DNA of 64,000 nt from Proteles cristata cristata (Eukaryota; Chordata; Mammalia; Carnivora; Hyaenidae): positions 485,001 to 549,000 of the forward strand of contig JAESUZ010005169.1 in the NCBI GenBank assembly GCA_017311185.1, read 5' to 3'. Shown piece after piece: positions 61,540 through 64,000 of the stretch. Below the pieces are notes generated by a model that saw only the letters and a list, made by a program, of their open reading frames with translations, was not told where the DNA came from and ran no database searches. Position numbers and translations under genes: made by a program. Position 1 is the first letter of the stretch; each line of letters starts with the position of its first letter.

Positions 61540-62760
61540 GCCATTGTTTTGAAAAAAGAACCCCAATTATGTGCTAGAAACTATTTTAAGTGCTGACACA
61601 GTGGTAAATAAAACATGAAAGGTACCAACTTTCTTGAAGCTTACATCTTAGTAAAAGAGATAACAAAAACCAAATAAATAACTGAAAAAAATTCAGATAT
61701 TGATAAGTGTGGGAAATAAAACAGTGTGCGTGATATGATAGAGAAGGCCAGATCAGGGAGGAGCAAATGGCGCTTTAGACAGTGATTAAAGAAGGCCTCT
61801 TTGAAGTAGTGTCTCTAGGCCACTAATGTTGGCTGACAAGAGTGTAAAGATTTATGTAAAGAGGAACTGGCAGGTCCAAAGGTCCTTCAGAAAAAGCAAA
61901 AAAGTGCAAGGCAAGGAAAGTTGCTCAGGTGTTTGCATCATGATGGATAAAGGCTGAGTGGTTTGTGGTGAAGTTGGAGAGATACACAGAGGGGAAGGTT
62001 CCATAGGGCCTTGTTAGAAATGGAAGGAATTTGGATTGTTACCTTAAGTGTAAACAGAAGAAACTATGCGGAAGTTTTAAGCATAGAATGAGCTAATCGT
62101 ATTTCGATATTAAAGGGACTACCTTGGCTGCTGTGAAAACAGAGAAGTGAGTTAAAGCCTGGAGACCAGTTAGGAGTCATTTGGATTGGTGGAAAGGAGA
62201 AGAGAGATGGCCCCTGGACTAAGTGTTGACAGTGGAGGTGGGAATAAAAAACAGATGTATGTAGGATCAAGAGAAGTTGCTGTGTGCTAGAAAAACAGGA
62301 AGTTCTACAGAACGACTCATTTTTTTCTCATGAGCAATTAAGATGAGAAACACCCCAGCTGGGGTAGGCAATCAAGGGTTCTGTTTTATCTATATTAATG
62401 TATATTAGTGTTTTAATTCTCACTAGACATTCAAATGGCGATATCTAGATTTCAGTTGGAGATAAGAGTGTGGGGCTCATTAGCTCTTGATTGGAGTCAT
62501 ACATTTGAAAGTCACTGTATACAGATGGAATTTAAAGCCAAGAGACTGAAAGTGATAGTGTAAGAAGAATGCTTAGATGGAGTACGGAGGACCTAATTCC
62601 AAGCCCTGGAACACTTCATATTTGGAGGGGCTGGGAGGAGGACCTAGGAAAAGAAAGTGAGAAGGGTTAGCCAAAGTGGGAAAGGAAAACAAAATATTTT
62701 GCTTTGGATGTTGAGAAAAAGAACTGATGATTGTAAAGGGTTTAGCATGCTTGCCGGTAT
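61540..62760 (+). repeat. Ancient interspersed repeat, copy 5 of 5
   Basis: Motifs: TTGAAGCTTACATCTTAGTA near 61634, GGCCTCTTTGAAGTAGTG near 61794, CATAGGGCCTTGTTAGAAAT near 62003, GACTACCTTGGCTGCTGTGA near 62117, GAGACCAGTTAGGAGTCA near 62161. Confidence 0.5.
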
Positions 62761-62934
62761 ATAATGAGAATCCAGTTAATTTCACATAAAAGTTCAAAAA
62801 TCATGTATCTTGAAAAGCTGATTGAACAGTGATTGTTAACATACTAATTATTATCAAGTATCCTTATTTAGTTTTAATATTGCCACAAAAGTCAGTATGA
62901 AAATTTGTAACAATATTCATAAGAATTAAACATA

Positions 62935-63003
62935 TGTATATGTATACATGTATATATGCATATGTATGTGTGTATATATACATAGATATATAGATATATA
63001 TAT
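62935..63003. repeat. (TATG)/(TA) low-complexity tract
   Basis: Alternating TATG, TATA and GATA units. Confidence 0.8.
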
Positions 63004-63334
63004 CTTCTTTGATAGTTTATCTATTAGAAAAAAGAAAGCCATGACTTAAAACACTTTTTAAATAAAAACTATGTAAAATACGTTCAAACTTCATAATGAA
63101 TTAGAAATTTACCTGAAAGTGTCTTGAAAAGGTAATGCTGTATTGAATCTCTTGCGTGGCATATTTTTGATGCATGTTGATAAATTATACATATAGAATT
63201 AAATGATATATATATATATATAATATTTTAATTTCAGGCTTGACAGGTTTTCTTAAAAAAGATACAGCTTTAGAGCAACTTATTTTTGCACTAACAGGTG
63301 TAAGTAGTTAATAAGAAATTGTTCATTCATAAGA

Positions 63335-63420
63335 AAACAGTGTTACCATGTGCCAGGCACTATTCTCAATGTTTTACAAATGTGACCTCATTTAACTTAA
63401 GTATGCAAATCATTATGGAA
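63335..63420 (-). repeat. MIR fragment, antisense
   Basis: CCATGTGCCAGGCACTATTC and GACCTCATTTAACTTAAG follow antisense MIR. Confidence 0.55.
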
Positions 63421-64000
63421 TCTAGCTTACACTTGTCTTTAACGTAAGTACATTTGTTAAATTGTTTCCCCATATTTATAAAATTTACTGATTATCATAT
63501 CCTAAAAGGGAACTGATAAATTTTAATTTTTGTTATTCTAATTTTAAATACTAAAATGGAGAGGGGAGTGCAGAAAGGGAAGTAATAATGAGCTTCCTCC
63601 CTGTGCCTGACATTCTAGAAGATGCTTGCACTGCATGATTCAGCCTTATATTTCTACATTTTGTTTCTAATTGTTCAGAGTAAATAAACATTCAGATAAA
63701 CCTTGGTCACAAGTGTAAATAGAGGGAAACAGAACTGTGGTTAAACCAAAAGAATAAATAATCTAAATATTATTGATTTTTATTGTTATAGTATTTTGCT
63801 TAAGTTGAACAATGGACACGTCGGATGTTGCTATGACCTCAAAAATGAAATCATATTGAAGAGGCTCAGCATGCGAGAAAGTTGCACAGCTTTCTCTTCC
63901 TGCCCTGCTTCATTTTCATAAGGATATAAAGCTGCAGTTAAACACATCTACTTCGTAGTGTGAGAGAGAGAGAGAGAGTGATGGGAGGAGAAAGAAAGAG
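63421..64000. other. PTPRC intron 2 to right edge
   Basis: No exon recognised. A short (GA)n lies at 63961-63978. Confidence 0.4.

Larger units (their letters stand above)
51801..64000 (+). other. PTPRC: PTPRC intron 2 (5' part, continues past window)
   Basis: This starts with the consensus donor GTAAGT. No match to the short next CD45 exon (encoding roughly QSPTPSPT) was found up to 64000, which fits the very long second intron of mammalian CD45 genes. It contains three SINEs, a tetranucleotide tract, MIR fragments and one copy of an ancient repeat. From 51807 to about 54650, and from 54900 to 57420, I recognise no repeat or exon. Confidence 0.8.

Noticed and set aside
51801..64000. Further PTPRC exons (short exon 3, alternative exons A-C)
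   Set aside because: No matching coding string with splice sites was found; the AG sites seen, such as the one before 63239, are not followed by CD45 sequence.

Overview
This is a stretch of mammalian nuclear DNA, AT-rich and intron- or intergene-like, from a cat-family (feliform) carnivore. The taxon call rests on 24 copies of the tRNA-derived carnivore SINE in its feline form (a body beginning near GGGGCGCCTGGGTGGCTCAG, a Pol III B box like GGTTCGAGCC, a CT-rich stretch, then an A-rich tail). It is supported by young carnivore-type L1 3' ends whose C-terminal ORF2 reading frame is still largely open.

The only protein-coding gene I can support is the 5' end of PTPRC (CD45, leukocyte common antigen) on the + strand. 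A non-coding first exon ends at 51603 and is followed by an 81-bp intron. The second exon (51685-51800) carries the start codon and the signal peptide ([16 protein letters not shown]...). A consensus donor at 51801 then opens a long intron that runs to the right edge; the next coding exon is not in the window. Just upstream are a 28-bp perfect palindrome and an adjoining ETS/PU.1-type site. In the 5' leader, a 12-codon upstream ORF ends on a stop codon that overlaps the CD45 start codon (ATGA).

Layout. 1-5.3 kb: two old L1s facing away from each other with their 5' sides together. 5.3-10.4 kb: ancient repeats, a pair of SINEs inserted at one target, and a MIR. 10.4-13.0 kb: a long L1 ORF2/3' UTR piece. 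14.45-15.33 kb: a young L1 with a perfect 18-bp target duplication. 15.3-22.2 kb: free of recognised SINEs and L1s, with two MER5A copies and a locally GC-richer segment. 22.7-25.6 kb: an old L1 carrying a short U2 snRNA retro-insert. 25.7-31.8 kb: dense SINEs and two antisense L1 3' ends, one with both a 5' inversion and a 3' transduction. 31.8-49 kb: unassigned sequence, a large purine tetranucleotide tract, SINEs, MIRs and several same-orientation copies of one ancient repeat. 49-51.4 kb: mostly repeat-poor flank leading into PTPRC. 51.4-64 kb: PTPRC exons 1-2 and the start of intron 2.

No intact mobile-element gene, CRISPR array, functional RNA gene or novel multi-gene system is visible. 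The most interesting features are the PTPRC leader architecture and several well-preserved retrotransposition footprints. All family names come from recalled consensus patterns, not from a database search.
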